This document shows, piece after piece, positions 16,328-27,085 of a stretch of DNA of 64,000 nucleotides; within the stretch, counting starts at the first letter, position 1; each line of letters opens with the position of its first letter. The stretch covers positions 62,001-126,000 of the forward strand of contig NZ_KZ819076.1 of assembly GCF_003115855.1 (NCBI RefSeq), read 5' to 3'. The notes beneath the pieces were generated by a model. It saw only the letters and a list, made by a program, of their open reading frames with translations. It searched no databases and had not been told where the DNA came from. Source of the DNA: Brenneria corticis. Its GTDB lineage: Bacteria; Pseudomonadota; Gammaproteobacteria; Enterobacterales; Enterobacteriaceae. Both the position numbers and the translations under genes were made by a program.

Positions 16328-17404
16328 ATGTCTAAAATTTTTGATTTCGTAAAACCTGGTGTCATCACTGGTGATGACGTTCAGAAAGTTTTCGCAGTAG
16401 CGAAAGAAAACAAATTCGCCCTGCCGGCAGTAAACTGCGTCGGTACCGACTCGATTAATGCCGTGCTGGAAGCCGCAGCCAAAGTACGCGCGCCGGTGAT
16501 CGTTCAATTCTCTAACGGCGGTGCGGCGTTTATCGCTGGCAAAGGCCTGAAGGCGGAAGGCCAGCAGGCGGCTATTCTGGGTGCGATTTCAGGCGCGCAC
16601 CACGTGCATCAACTGGCGGAGCACTACGGCGTGCCGGTTATTCTGCACACCGACCACTGCGCCAAGAAATTGCTGCCGTGGTTGGACGGGCTGCTGGATG
16701 CCGGTGAAAAACATTTTGCCGCTACCGGTAAGCCGCTGTTCTCTTCCCATATGATCGATCTGTCTGAAGAGTCTCTGGAAGAAAATATTGAAATCTCTAG
16801 CAAATATCTGACTCGCATGGCGAAACTGGGTATGACGCTGGAGATTGAACTCGGCTGTACCGGCGGCGAAGAAGATGGCGTGGACAACAGCCATCTGGAT
16901 AACTCCGCGCTGTACACTCAGCCGGAAGACGTGGCTTATGCCTATGAAAAACTGAACGCCATCAGCCCGCGCTTCACCATCGCCGCGTCGTTCGGCAACG
17001 TGCACGGCGTTTACAAACCGGGCAACGTTCAGCTGACGCCAAAAATTCTGCGTAACTCGCAGGATTACGTCTCTGAAAAATACAACCTGCCGCACAACAG
17101 CTTGAACTTCGTGTTCCACGGCGGTTCCGGCTCTTCTGCCGCGGAAATTGAAGAAGCGGTGGGTTACGGCGTCGTCAAGATGAATATCGACACCGATACC
17201 CAGTGGGCGACCTGGGAAGGTATTCTGCAGTACTACAAGAAAAACGAAGGGTATCTGCAGGCTCAGTTGGGCAACCCGGAAGGCGCCGAGAAGCCGAACA
17301 AGAAATACTACGATCCGCGCGCATGGCTGCGTGCCGCGCAGGCCACAATGGTTGCGCGTTTAGAAAAAGCCTTTAAAGAACTGAACGCGATTGACGTTCT
17401 TTAA
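16328..17404 (+). CDS. fbaA: Fructose-bisphosphate aldolase class II
   Basis: Zinc-dependent aldolase that splits fructose 1,6-bisphosphate into dihydroxyacetone phosphate and glyceraldehyde 3-phosphate. 358 residues (E. coli 359). Zinc ligands are visible in HTDHCAKK and in FGNVHGVYKPGN, a third in NFVFHGGSGSS, and the class II signature LEIELGCTGGEEDGVDN is intact. Lies 125 bp after pgk with its own RBS-like CGGGAC. Confidence 0.98.
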   Translation: MSKIFDFVKPGVITGDDVQKVFAVAKENKFALPAVNCVGTDSINAVLEAAAKVRAPVIVQFSNGGAAFIAGKGLKAEGQQAAILGAISGAHHVHQLAEHYGVPVILHTDHCAKKLLPWLDGLLDAGEKHFAATGKPLFSSHMIDLSEESLEENIEISSKYLTRMAKLGMTLEIELGCTGGEEDGVDNSHLDNSALYTQPEDVAYAYEKLNAISPRFTIAASFGNVHGVYKPGNVQLTPKILRNSQDYVSEKYNLPHNSLNFVFHGGSGSSAAEIEEAVGYGVVKMNIDTDTQWATWEGILQYYKKNEGYLQAQLGNPEGAEKPNKKYYDPRAWLRAAQATMVARLEKAFKELNAIDVL

Positions 17405-17428
17405 CTAAGATTCTTAAAGGTTTATCGC

Positions 17429-17456
17429 TAAGGCTCCTACGGGAGCCTTAATTTTA
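17429..17456 (+). terminator. Rho-independent terminator of fbaA
   Basis: TAAGGCTCC-TACG-GGAGCCTTA (17429-17450) followed by ATTTTAT, 25 bases after the fbaA stop. Confidence 0.8.
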
Positions 17457-17539
17457 TAGGTACAGATTTCGCCGCAGATTGCGGCTTTTGGTGTGAAAGT
17501 GATGCTCGGTCAGAGAGCGCAAGAAACAGGAGTAATTAA

Positions 17540-18394
17540 ATGGAAGAACTGAACGTTGGTGTAGAACAGGCGACCGGCTGGCTGGTCAGCCACCAGGATA
17601 TCTTGTTGCAGTACGTGGTTAATATCGTCGCCGCGTTACTGATCCTGGTTGTCGGTCTGGTTATCGCCCGAATTCTGTCCGGAACGCTGAATCGCCTGTT
17701 GGTGAGCCGTTCTATTGACTCGACGGTGGCCGATTTCCTTGCGGCGCTGGTGCGCTACGGCATTATCGCGTTTACGCTGATTGCCGTATTGAGCCGGGTC
17801 GGCGTACAAACGGCATCGGTCATCGCGGTGCTGGGTGCGGCGGGTTTGGCCGTTGGTTTGGCCCTGCAAGGGTCGTTGGCGAACTTTGCGGCCGGCGTGC
17901 TGCTGGTGACTTTCCGGCCTTTCCGGGTGGGCGAGTGGGTCGATCTGGGCGGCATCGCCGGCACGGTGACGCAGGTGCAGATTTTCTCCACCACGCTGCG
18001 TACCGCCGACGGCAAGATTATCGTTGTGCCGAACGGCAAGATCATCGCCGGGAATATCATCAACAGCTCGCGTGAGCCCGATCGGCGCACCGAGATCGTT
18101 GTCGGCGTGGCCTATGATGCGGATATCGAGCTGGTGAAAAAGCTGCTGGGCGATATTGTGGCGGCCGATAAACGTATCCAGCACGATAAAGGCGTGACCA
18201 TTCGGCTGAATGAACTGGCGGCGTCCTCGCTGAATTTTGTGGTGTGGGTGTGGACCACCAACGGCGACGCGCAGGCGGTGTACTGGGATCTGCTGGAGAG
18301 CTTCAAGCGGGCGCTGGACGAAAATCGTATCGGCATCCCTTATCCGCAGATGGATGTGCATCTGTATAACGCCGAGCGGCAAGGCGCGAACTGA
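17540..18394 (+). CDS. mscS: Small-conductance mechanosensitive channel MscS
   Basis: Homoheptameric inner-membrane channel that opens on membrane tension and releases solutes during hypo-osmotic shock. 284 residues (E. coli 286). Three membrane helices in the first 130 residues; the pore-lining third helix reads GAAGLAVGLALQGSLANFAAG, with the Gly/Ala packing pattern conserved. The cytoplasmic vestibule follows (VDLGGIAGTVTQVQIFSTTL, PNGKIIAGNIINSSRE). CAGGAG lies nine bases before the ATG. Confidence 0.96.
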   Translation: MEELNVGVEQATGWLVSHQDILLQYVVNIVAALLILVVGLVIARILSGTLNRLLVSRSIDSTVADFLAALVRYGIIAFTLIAVLSRVGVQTASVIAVLGAAGLAVGLALQGSLANFAAGVLLVTFRPFRVGEWVDLGGIAGTVTQVQIFSTTLRTADGKIIVVPNGKIIAGNIINSSREPDRRTEIVVGVAYDADIELVKKLLGDIVAADKRIQHDKGVTIRLNELAASSLNFVVWVWTTNGDAQAVYWDLLESFKRALDENRIGIPYPQMDVHLYNAERQGAN

Positions 18395-18406
18395 CGTATT
18401 GGCTGA

Positions 18407-18435
18407 GTTATCCGGGAATGCCATTCCCGGATAAC
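18407..18435. repeat. Perfect 13-bp inverted repeat downstream of mscS
   Basis: GTTATCCGGGAAT (18407-18419) and ATTCCCGGATAAC (18423-18435) pair without a mismatch around a 3-base loop, 13 bases after the mscS stop codon. No T-run follows. It is probably a transcript-stabilising or Rho-assisted 3' end. Confidence 0.75.
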
Positions 18436-18562
18436 GCTCCTGCCGCAATACCCATCCCGATAAAGCGCGCTACGCGACATAATCGCTTTAAAGGTGAAGA
18501 TAATATTCCGCTTTTGTTCTATCGTAGCCCATCTCATTTTTTCCTTTTATTTGATACCGACA

Positions 18563-19183
18563 ATGAAGCTAGACCGCACGCCGTATTTTCATACGGTCGT
18601 CATTTTTCTTTTTGCCCTGTTTCTGCCATATATCGGACAGCGTGTCCTTCCCGCCAGCCAGGAACTGCTTGATGCCATTGAGTTATTCCAGTCTTTTTGG
18701 CTATTGTTCGGGGCGATATTCACCTGGTTTTACATCAAACCGCTACGCTGCGAGAGAGATAAGCGTATTTTCTGGTTATGGAGCATCAGCCTGTGGCTGG
18801 TGCTTTTTGGCCGCGGCATCAACTGGGGGCGCAATTATCTGCCGGATGAGCCGAGGATCTATTTCCGGGCGATATCCGTCGTGCTGATAGGCATTCCCCT
18901 GCTGATGCTTTTACTTCCCTCTATCAGGCGTGAAATCATCCGGCGTTTGCAAACGGAACCCCTGCCCGTTTGGGATATCGGGCTGATGGTGGGCTGTTTT
19001 CTGATTTCCGACGCCATAGAGCATCAGCGCCTGTTGGCATTTCTGTTCGTGTATGACGAACGGTATAAAAATATGATGGAAGAACTGTACGAGCTGCCGT
19101 TTATGCTTTTGCTGTTTTTTATCACCTTTCTTCTCCAGAAGAAGGAGCGTGAGTCTTCCGTTTTCCCGCCCCGCGATCCCTGA
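18563..19183 (+). CDS. Polytopic membrane protein of unknown function
   Basis: 206 residues from the ATG at 18563; a GTG at 18494 in frame would add 23 residues but lacks support, and neither start has a strong ribosome site. I do not recognise a named gene. Five or six hydrophobic segments are visible at about residues 10-28, 42-58, 68-83, 103-120, 137-150 and 180-196. Polar residues that look conserved-type sit next to helices: FGRGINWGRNYLPDEP after the third, SDAIEHQR in the fifth, and EELYELPFM before the last. Such intramembrane Glu/Asp/His clusters can mark membrane hydrolases or sensors, but this is only a possibility. Lies alone between mscS and argO. Confidence 0.65.
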   Translation: MKLDRTPYFHTVVIFLFALFLPYIGQRVLPASQELLDAIELFQSFWLLFGAIFTWFYIKPLRCERDKRIFWLWSISLWLVLFGRGINWGRNYLPDEPRIYFRAISVVLIGIPLLMLLLPSIRREIIRRLQTEPLPVWDIGLMVGCFLISDAIEHQRLLAFLFVYDERYKNMMEELYELPFMLLLFFITFLLQKKERESSVFPPRDP

Positions 19184-19310
19184 GAAGGTTAATATTTTCG
19201 ACTCACTATTAGACTCGCTAATGTATTATTAGGAATTTAAATTTCCATTAATATAAAGCGCTCCATAAACTGCCGCTCATCTCAATCATGATTGTTGCAG
19301 GGAGACTGTG

Positions 19311-19925
19311 ATGTTGGCGGTGTATCTACAGGGATTTATTCTTGGCGCGGCAATGATTCTGCCCCTGGGCCCGCAGAATGCGTTTGTCATGAATCAGGGG
19401 ATTAGGCGGCAATATCACCTGATGATTGCGCTCCTGTGCGCGCTCAGCGACGTGGTGCTGATTTGCGCGGGCGTCTTCGGCGGCAGCGCGCTGCTCAGCC
19501 GGTCTTCATTACTGATGGGGCTGGTGACCTGGAGCGGCGTCGCTTTTCTGCTGTGGTACGGCTGGGGCGCGTTCAAGACGGCATTCAGCAAGGATGTGGC
19601 GCGGGTCGAAAGCGCGGTGATGAAGCAGAGCCGCGGGCGTATTATGGTGACCTTGCTGGCCGTCACCTGGCTCAATCCGCATGTCTATCTGGATACCTTT
19701 GTGGTGCTGGGCAGTTTGGGCAACCAGTTTGCCGATGGCGCCCGCGGCTGGTTTGCGCTGGGAACCATCACCGCGTCTTTCCTGTGGTTTTTTGCTCTGG
19801 CGCTGCTGGCGGCCTGGCTGGCTCCGTGGCTGAATACGCCGCGCGCGCAGCGGGTGATTAACCTGTTCGTCGGCGTGGTGATGTGGGGGATTGCCTGCCA
19901 GTTGGCGCGCTTCGGCTGGCAATAA
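19311..19925 (+). CDS. argO: L-arginine exporter
   Basis: LysE-family exporter in the inner membrane that removes excess arginine (and canavanine). The ATG at 19311 follows GGAGA at 19301; the GTG at 19308 is too close. 204 residues. The family N-terminus GFILGAAMILPLGPQNAFVM, the central LLAVTWLNPHVYLDTFVVLG, and about six membrane helices are present. In E. coli its transcription requires ArgP with arginine; argP lies about 900 bp downstream here, separated only by yggE. Confidence 0.95.
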   Translation: MLAVYLQGFILGAAMILPLGPQNAFVMNQGIRRQYHLMIALLCALSDVVLICAGVFGGSALLSRSSLLMGLVTWSGVAFLLWYGWGAFKTAFSKDVARVESAVMKQSRGRIMVTLLAVTWLNPHVYLDTFVVLGSLGNQFADGARGWFALGTITASFLWFFALALLAAWLAPWLNTPRAQRVINLFVGVVMWGIACQLARFGWQ

Positions 19926-20081
19926 ATTTCCCGGCTTTACTCCCCGGTTTCGGAAATTCACCTATATTTTGTTGTGTCGGCCGTGCGGTATGTTACTCGT
20001 TTACCGCCGCGGTGAAAAACAGACGACGGTAAGCCGTTCAGGCGGCCGTCTCAGCGACGAAATATCAATAAAGGAGACATT

Positions 20082-20804
20082 GTGAAGCTAAAAGTATTGG
20101 CATTGGCCGCTATGGTCGGTTTAAGCGCCCCGGCTGTCGGGCTGGCCGCGGAATTGCCGGACGGCCCGCATATTGTGACGTCGGGCACCTCCAGCGTTGA
20201 TGCCACGCCGGATATCGCCCGTCTGGCGATTGAAGTCAGCGTGTCGTCCAAAGATGCCGCGGATGCGAAAAAGCAGGTTGATGCCCGTGTCGCCCAGTAT
20301 TTTGATTTTCTGGGGAAAAACGGCATTGAAAAGAAAGATATCAATGCGGCCAACTTACGCACCCAACCCGAATATGATTACCAGAAGACCGGCGGTTCGG
20401 TGCTGAAGGGGTATCGCGCGGTGCGTCAGGTCGAGGTGACGCTGCGCCAGCTGGATAAGCTGAATGAGCTGCTGGATGGCGCGCTGAAGTCCGGTCTGAA
20501 TGAAATCCGCACCGTCGATCTGGGGGTGGCCAATCCGGATACCTACCGCGACGAGGCGCGCAAAAAGGCCATTGAGCAGGCGACCAGTCAGGCGCAATCC
20601 CTGGCTCAGGGATTTAACGCCAAGCTCGGACCGATTTACAGTATTCGCTACCACGTCGCCAACTATCAGCCGATGCCGGTGGCCCGGATGTTTAAAACGG
20701 CGGATGTGGCGACTCAAAGCGAAGCGGCGCAAACCTATGAACAGCAAACCATCCATTTTGACGATCAGGTCGATGTGGTGTTTGAACTGCAGCGTAATCC
20801 GTAA
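20082..20804 (+). CDS. yggE: SIMPL-domain periplasmic protein YggE
   Basis: Secreted protein with the SIMPL domain (DUF541); implicated in oxidative stress tolerance in E. coli, mechanism unknown. Starts with GTG at 20082, preceded by AAGGAGA. 240 residues with a signal peptide ending near GLAA-ELPDG. The body (HIVTSGTSSVDATPDIARLA, LKGYRAVRQVEVTLRQLDKL) matches E. coli YggE well. Convergent with argP, 11 bp apart. Confidence 0.93.
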   Translation: MKLKVLALAAMVGLSAPAVGLAAELPDGPHIVTSGTSSVDATPDIARLAIEVSVSSKDAADAKKQVDARVAQYFDFLGKNGIEKKDINAANLRTQPEYDYQKTGGSVLKGYRAVRQVEVTLRQLDKLNELLDGALKSGLNEIRTVDLGVANPDTYRDEARKKAIEQATSQAQSLAQGFNAKLGPIYSIRYHVANYQPMPVARMFKTADVATQSEAAQTYEQQTIHFDDQVDVVFELQRNP

Positions 20805-20815
20805 GCGAACGACGT

Positions 20816-21709
20816 TTAAGACTGTCGTAGCACCTGATGTCCGTGCGCCAGCAGGGCATCGGTAACCTTTCTCATCATCCTGCTTTCCGGGGCGAAGCGG
20901 TGCCAGTAGAGCATACGGCGCTGAAACAGCCCCGGCGTCAGATCAATCAGTTCGTTGTCGGCCAGCTCTTTCTCGATTTGCAGATGCGGGATCATACAAC
21001 AGGTGGTGCCCTGGCGGGCCAGCTGCACGAAGGCTTCTGAAGAGTTCACGATATGGCAGGGTACGCTGCCGGGGGATAAGTCGAAGTTTTGCTGCAGGAA
21101 TGCCTGATGCATATCATCGAGATGATCGAATGCCACCGCCGGCGCGCGCAGCAGCGCCGAGCGCGTCACGCCGTTGGGAAAATAGCGGGCGGCGAAAGCG
21201 GGTGAGGCGACAAACAGGTAGTCCAGGGCGCCCAGTTTATCCACCAGACAGCTTGGCAGCGGCTGCGGCTGAATACTCACCGCGCCCACCACTTCGCCGC
21301 GGCGTAATCTTTCCTGGGTCCGGGTTTCGTCCTCCACCTGCAGGTTGAGCCGGATGGGCGAGTCCGCCAGCACCGGCTGCAGGGCCGGCAGCAGCCAGGT
21401 CGCCAGACTGTCGGCGTTGATCGCCAGCGAAAGCAGCAGCGGAATATCGCTGCTGGCTTCATTACCCAGCCACTCTTCTTCCAGCAGCTCGACCTGATGC
21501 AGCAGCGCCAACAGTTTCTGCCCTTGCTCTGTGGGGCGGGGAGGAATGGTCCTGACTAACAACGGCTGACCGAACAGATTTTCGAGTTGCTTGATGCGCT
21601 GGGATACCGCCGATTGCGTGATGCATAACTTCTGCGCGGCGCGTTCAAAACCCCGTTCGCGGATAACGGCGTCCAAAGCCTGAAGCGTTCGATAGTCCGG
21701 GCGTTTCAT
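20816..21709 (-). CDS. argP: LysR-type regulator ArgP (IciA)
   Basis: Activator of argO and other lysine/arginine-responsive genes. Start at 21709 gives MKRPDYRTLQALDAV, the E. coli N-terminus, and 297 residues. The helix-turn-helix is around residues 18-37 (AAQKLCITQSAVSQRIKQLE); the effector domain matches closely, including EDETRTQERLRRGEVVGAVS. In E. coli the sbm-ygfDGHI genes separate argP from yggE; they are absent here. Divergent from rpiA. Confidence 0.97.
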   Translation of the reverse strand: MKRPDYRTLQALDAVIRERGFERAAQKLCITQSAVSQRIKQLENLFGQPLLVRTIPPRPTEQGQKLLALLHQVELLEEEWLGNEASSDIPLLLSLAINADSLATWLLPALQPVLADSPIRLNLQVEDETRTQERLRRGEVVGAVSIQPQPLPSCLVDKLGALDYLFVASPAFAARYFPNGVTRSALLRAPAVAFDHLDDMHQAFLQQNFDLSPGSVPCHIVNSSEAFVQLARQGTTCCMIPHLQIEKELADNELIDLTPGLFQRRMLYWHRFAPESRMMRKVTDALLAHGHQVLRQS

Positions 21710-21911
21710 GAAAGTCAAAATTCCTCTGAACGAAATCTGTTTTTTTCACTATGCCACATTTTGCGCTTTCCCATGCAGAAATCTTATATACCTGCGGCGT
21801 CGATAAAATAATGCGCCGACGGCGGGGGGAATTTACGCCATTTCCCCGCACGGGTGTTCTATAATACGCACACGTTTTCGTACTTTCGTAGCTATGGGCC
21901 TGAAACAGACT

Positions 21912-22568
21912 ATGACACAGGATGAACTGAAAAAAGCAGTTGGCTGGGCGGCGCTTGATTACGTTCGCCCCGATACCATTGTTGGGGTGGGAACCGGTTC
22001 GACCGCCGCGCATTTTATCGATGCGCTGGGGTCGATCAAACAGCAGATTACCGGCGCGGTATCCAGCTCCGATGCCTCGACGGCCAAACTGAAAAGCCTG
22101 GGGATCCCGGTTTTTGACTGTAACGAGGTGGATTCCCTGGATGTGTACGTCGACGGCGCGGACGAGATCAACGGGCACATGCAGATGATAAAGGGCGGCG
22201 GCGCGGCGCTGACCCGGGAAAAAATCATTGCCGCCATCGCCCGTCAGTTTATCTGCATTGTCGATGAGTCAAAACAGGTTGACGTGCTGGGTAAATTTCC
22301 GCTGCCGGTTGAGGTGATCCCGATGGCCAGGGCTTACGTGGCGCGTGAACTGGCCAAGATGGGCGGACAGCCGGAATATCGTCAGGGCGTGGTGACCGAC
22401 AACGGCAATATTATCCTCGATGTTCACAACCTGAACATTATGGATGCGGTTGCCGTTGAGAATCACATTAACGGCATTGCCGGCGTCGTCACCGTAGGGC
22501 TGTTCGCCAACCGCGGCGCGGATGTGGCGCTGGTCGGTACCTCGACGGGGGTGAAAACGGTCAGGTAA
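21912..22568 (+). CDS. rpiA: Ribose-5-phosphate isomerase A
   Basis: Interconverts ribose 5-phosphate and ribulose 5-phosphate. The start at 21912 (MTQDELKKAVGWAAL) matches E. coli RpiA; the frame is open six codons upstream. 218 residues. Phosphate loop VGVGTGSTAAHFIDAL, catalytic region VDGADEINGHMQMIKGGGAA with the Asp-Gly-Ala-Asp and the catalytic Glu in ALTREK. Confidence 0.97.
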   Translation: MTQDELKKAVGWAALDYVRPDTIVGVGTGSTAAHFIDALGSIKQQITGAVSSSDASTAKLKSLGIPVFDCNEVDSLDVYVDGADEINGHMQMIKGGGAALTREKIIAAIARQFICIVDESKQVDVLGKFPLPVEVIPMARAYVARELAKMGGQPEYRQGVVTDNGNIILDVHNLNIMDAVAVENHINGIAGVVTVGLFANRGADVALVGTSTGVKTVR

Positions 22569-22865
22569 CGCTCCCGCCGTGCCGGGCGTGGGCGGATTGC
22601 CGCGCCTGAAAATTTTTTGTATAAAAATGCATTTGTCGTCAACAGCTCATTTTTGGCACTTAATATCACTTTTTCTTATTTTATTTGTCGTCGATATGGC
22701 GATGTGTCTATTTAGCCATATTTTTTGCCGGAAATGTCGAGCGCTCCTCCCACGAGCGGTACGAGGGAGGCAATCGTTTGTATTGAAGACGGCGTAATTT
22801 TTGTTATGTTGGCAGAGGCTGTTTAGCAAACTGCCGCATCTGAAGTCTGAAAATAAGGTCGGGAA

Positions 22866-24095
22866 ATGGCAAAGGTATCATTAGAAAAAGATAAGATTAA
22901 GTTTCTGTTCGTTGAAGGCGTGCATCAGAGCGCGCTGGAAAATCTGCGTGCCGCGGGTTACACCAACATCGAATATCACAAAGGCGCACTGGAGCCGGAA
23001 GCGTTGAAGGCCTCCATCCGCGACGCGCATTTCGTCGGTATTCGCTCGCGTACGCACCTGACGGAAGACGTTTTCGCCGCCGCTGAAAAACTGATTGCGG
23101 TCGGCTGTTTTTGTATCGGTACCAATCAGGTTGAACTGCCGTCGGCGACAAAACGCGGTATTCCGGTATTCAACGCGCCTTTTTCCAATACCCGCTCGGT
23201 AGCTGAGATGGTGCTCGGCGAAATGCTGCTGCTGCTGCGCGGCATTCCGGCGGCGAATGCCAAAGCGCACCGCGGCGTCTGGCACAAGCTGGCCGTCGGC
23301 TCCTATGAGGCGCGCGGCAAGAAGCTGGGCATCATCGGCTACGGCCATATCGGTACGCAGCTGGGCATTCTGGCGGAAAGCCTGGGTATGCACGTTTATT
23401 TCTATGATATCGAAAGTAAGCTCCCGCTGGGGAATGCCCAGCAGGTTCGCCATCTTTCCGATCTGCTGAATATGAGCGATGTGGTCAGCCTGCACGTGCC
23501 GGAAACGGAAAGCACCCAGAATATGATGGGGGCCGAAGAGCTGGCGCTGATGAAGCCGGGTTCGATTCTGATTAACGCGTCGCGCGGTACGGTGGTTGAT
23601 ATCGCCGCGCTGTCCGAGGCGTTGACCAGCAAGCATATCGTCGGCGCGGCGATCGACGTCTTCCCGCAAGAGCCGGCATCCAACAGCGAGCCGTTCCTGT
23701 CACCGCTATGCGAGTTTGATAACGTGTTGCTGACGCCGCATATTGGTGGTTCAACGCAGGAAGCTCAGGAAAATATCGGTGACGAAGTCGCCGGAAAGCT
23801 GGCTAAATATTCGGACAATGGCTCCACGCTGTCCGCGGTCAACTTTCCTGAGGTTTCGCTGCCCGTTCATGGCGAACGCGCCCGCCTGCTGCACATTCAT
23901 GAAAATCGCCCTGGCGTTATCACCAAGATTAACCAGATTTTTGCCGAACAGGGCATCAATATCGCGGCGCAGTATTTGCAAACCAGCGCGGAGATTGGTT
24001 ATGTGGTGATTGATGTTGAAACTGACTGCGCGCACACGGCGTTGCAATTGATGAAGGCGATACCCGGCACTATCCGCGCCCGTCTGTTGTACTGA
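22866..24095 (+). CDS. serA: D-3-phosphoglycerate dehydrogenase
   Basis: First enzyme of serine synthesis, oxidises 3-phosphoglycerate, feedback-inhibited by serine. 409 residues (E. coli 410). NAD-binding Rossmann motif GKKLGIIGYGHIGTQLG, substrate Arg in NASRGTVVDIAAL, catalytic His in LLTPHIGGSTQEA, and a C-terminal ACT domain from about residue 337 (HENRPGVITKINQIFAEQG). Upstream 297 bp are AT-rich and contain the repeated phrase TTTGTCGTC twice (about 22629 and 22683), of unknown meaning. Confidence 0.97.
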   Translation: MAKVSLEKDKIKFLFVEGVHQSALENLRAAGYTNIEYHKGALEPEALKASIRDAHFVGIRSRTHLTEDVFAAAEKLIAVGCFCIGTNQVELPSATKRGIPVFNAPFSNTRSVAEMVLGEMLLLLRGIPAANAKAHRGVWHKLAVGSYEARGKKLGIIGYGHIGTQLGILAESLGMHVYFYDIESKLPLGNAQQVRHLSDLLNMSDVVSLHVPETESTQNMMGAEELALMKPGSILINASRGTVVDIAALSEALTSKHIVGAAIDVFPQEPASNSEPFLSPLCEFDNVLLTPHIGGSTQEAQENIGDEVAGKLAKYSDNGSTLSAVNFPEVSLPVHGERARLLHIHENRPGVITKINQIFAEQGINIAAQYLQTSAEIGYVVIDVETDCAHTALQLMKAIPGTIRARLLY

Positions 24096-24154
24096 TAAGT
24101 TTAGTTTGCCGACAAAGCTGTCTGTGAGTCTGAGATACACGGGCCTACCGTACC

Positions 24155-24192
24155 GAGGGGCGCTCCGGCGGCTTACGCCGCTACGGCCCCTC
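24155..24192. repeat. Interrupted palindrome downstream of serA
   Basis: Outer arms GAGGGGC (24155-24161) and GCCCCTC (24186-24192) enclose inner arms GGCGGC and GCCGC with a TTAC loop. It lies at the point where gene order departs from E. coli (serA to ettA region). Confidence 0.55.
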
Positions 24193-24234
24193 GCCACGCT
24201 CTCCCTAATATCAAACTTTATTCAGCGGTCTGTG

Positions 24235-24257
24235 ACCAGCCCCTCCCCGGGGCTGGT
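24235..24257 (+). terminator. Possible serA terminator
   Basis: Perfect 9-bp stem ACCAGCCCC-TCCCC-GGGGCTGGT followed by GTTTCC. The T-run is poor. It stands ten bases before the 3' end of the convergent dehydrogenase gene. Confidence 0.45.
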
Positions 24258-24266
24258 GTTTCCCCG

Positions 24267-25268
24267 TCAGAAGGCAATAACCACCTTGCCGCGCATATGT
24301 CCTTCCAGCACTTTCCGATGAGCCTGGCGTAGCGTTTCAACGCTCAGCCCCTGCAAGGTTTCGCTTGCCGTTCCCTGTAATTTTCCCGTATCGACCAAAT
24401 GGGCGACCTCCTGCAGAATTTCTCCCTGCCGGCTGATATCGGGCGTGTTGAACATGCTGCGGGTAAACATGAATTCCCAATGCAGCGCGGCGCTTTTCAG
24501 CTTCAGGGCGTTTTGATCGAGCGGATGCTGATTTTCCACGATGGTGCAGACGTGTCCCAGCGGGGCGATCAGTTTGCCGATGGCATCCCAGTGGCCGTCG
24601 GTATCATTCAGGCAGAAAATATAGTCCACCTGTTTGATGCCTTCTTTTTCCAGCCCGTCAACCAGATGGCGATAATCGACCACCAGATGCGCCCCGCGCT
24701 GGCGACACCATTCCGCCGAATCAGGGCGCGACGCCGTGGCGATGATTTTTACCGGGCTGCGCAGGGCGGCAAGCGAAATCGCCAGCGATCCTACGCCGCC
24801 GGCCCCGCCGATAATCAGCAGAGTTTTTTCTTCATCCGCCTGCTGGATTTTCAGATGTTCAAATAAGCCTTCCCAGGCGGTAAGGGAGGTGAGCGGCAAC
24901 GCCGCGGCCGCGGGCCAGTCCAGCGAGACGGGTTTATGCGCCGCGATGCGGGCGTCGATCAACTGATAGGTACTGTTACTGCCGGGGCGGGTAATGTCGC
25001 CGGCGTACCATACTTCGTCGCCCACTCTGAAATTGCCGACGGCGTTGCCGGTTTTCACCACCACGCCGCTGGCGTCCCAGCCGAGGATGCGCGGCTGTTG
25101 TAAGCCGTTTTGGCGCAGCCCGGCATGCACTTTGGTATCGACCGGATTAACGGAAACCGCTTTGACCTCCACCAGAAGATCGTATTCGCCCGGCTCGGGG
25201 ATTTCCTGGGTAATGGTGATAAAGTTTTCCGGCTGCCGGGGGTCGACGGCTATCGCATGAGCGGTCAT
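24267..25268 (-). CDS. Zinc-type alcohol dehydrogenase-like / quinone oxidoreductase family protein
   Basis: Medium-chain dehydrogenase/reductase of 333 residues. The ATG at 25268 follows AGGAGCACACC. The N-terminal GroES-like domain (GEYDLLVEVKAVSVNPVDTK, GWDASGVV) and the NADPH-binding loop GGAGGVGSLAISLAAL are clear; the Cys ligands of a structural zinc are not seen, as in the zeta-crystallin/quinone reductase branch. Substrate unknown; probably reduces electrophilic enones or quinones. Not part of the E. coli neighbourhood; lies 149 bp downstream of ettA in the same direction, with a terminator between. Confidence 0.8.
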   Translation of the reverse strand: MTAHAIAVDPRQPENFITITQEIPEPGEYDLLVEVKAVSVNPVDTKVHAGLRQNGLQQPRILGWDASGVVVKTGNAVGNFRVGDEVWYAGDITRPGSNSTYQLIDARIAAHKPVSLDWPAAAALPLTSLTAWEGLFEHLKIQQADEEKTLLIIGGAGGVGSLAISLAALRSPVKIIATASRPDSAEWCRQRGAHLVVDYRHLVDGLEKEGIKQVDYIFCLNDTDGHWDAIGKLIAPLGHVCTIVENQHPLDQNALKLKSAALHWEFMFTRSMFNTPDISRQGEILQEVAHLVDTGKLQGTASETLQGLSVETLRQAHRKVLEGHMRGKVVIAF

Positions 25269-25383
25269 GGTGTGCTCCTCTTTGGGTTTATTGCTGCACA
25301 TGTCTTTGCTTAATACACAGTGTAGAACGGCATTATGCCGGGAGGATAACGCGTTTCTTCGATCATCGCTCCAGAGGGGAGAG

Positions 25384-25408
25384 CAAAACGGCCCGCGAGC
25401 GCGGGCCG
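25384..25408 (-). terminator. Rho-independent terminator of ettA
   Basis: CGGCCCGCG and CGCGGGCCG pair over a 2-base loop (25389-25408), followed on the minus strand by TTTT. Ten bases downstream of the ettA stop codon. Confidence 0.8.
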
Positions 25409-25417
25409 CCGGGCATT

Positions 25418-27085
<1,668 letters not shown>

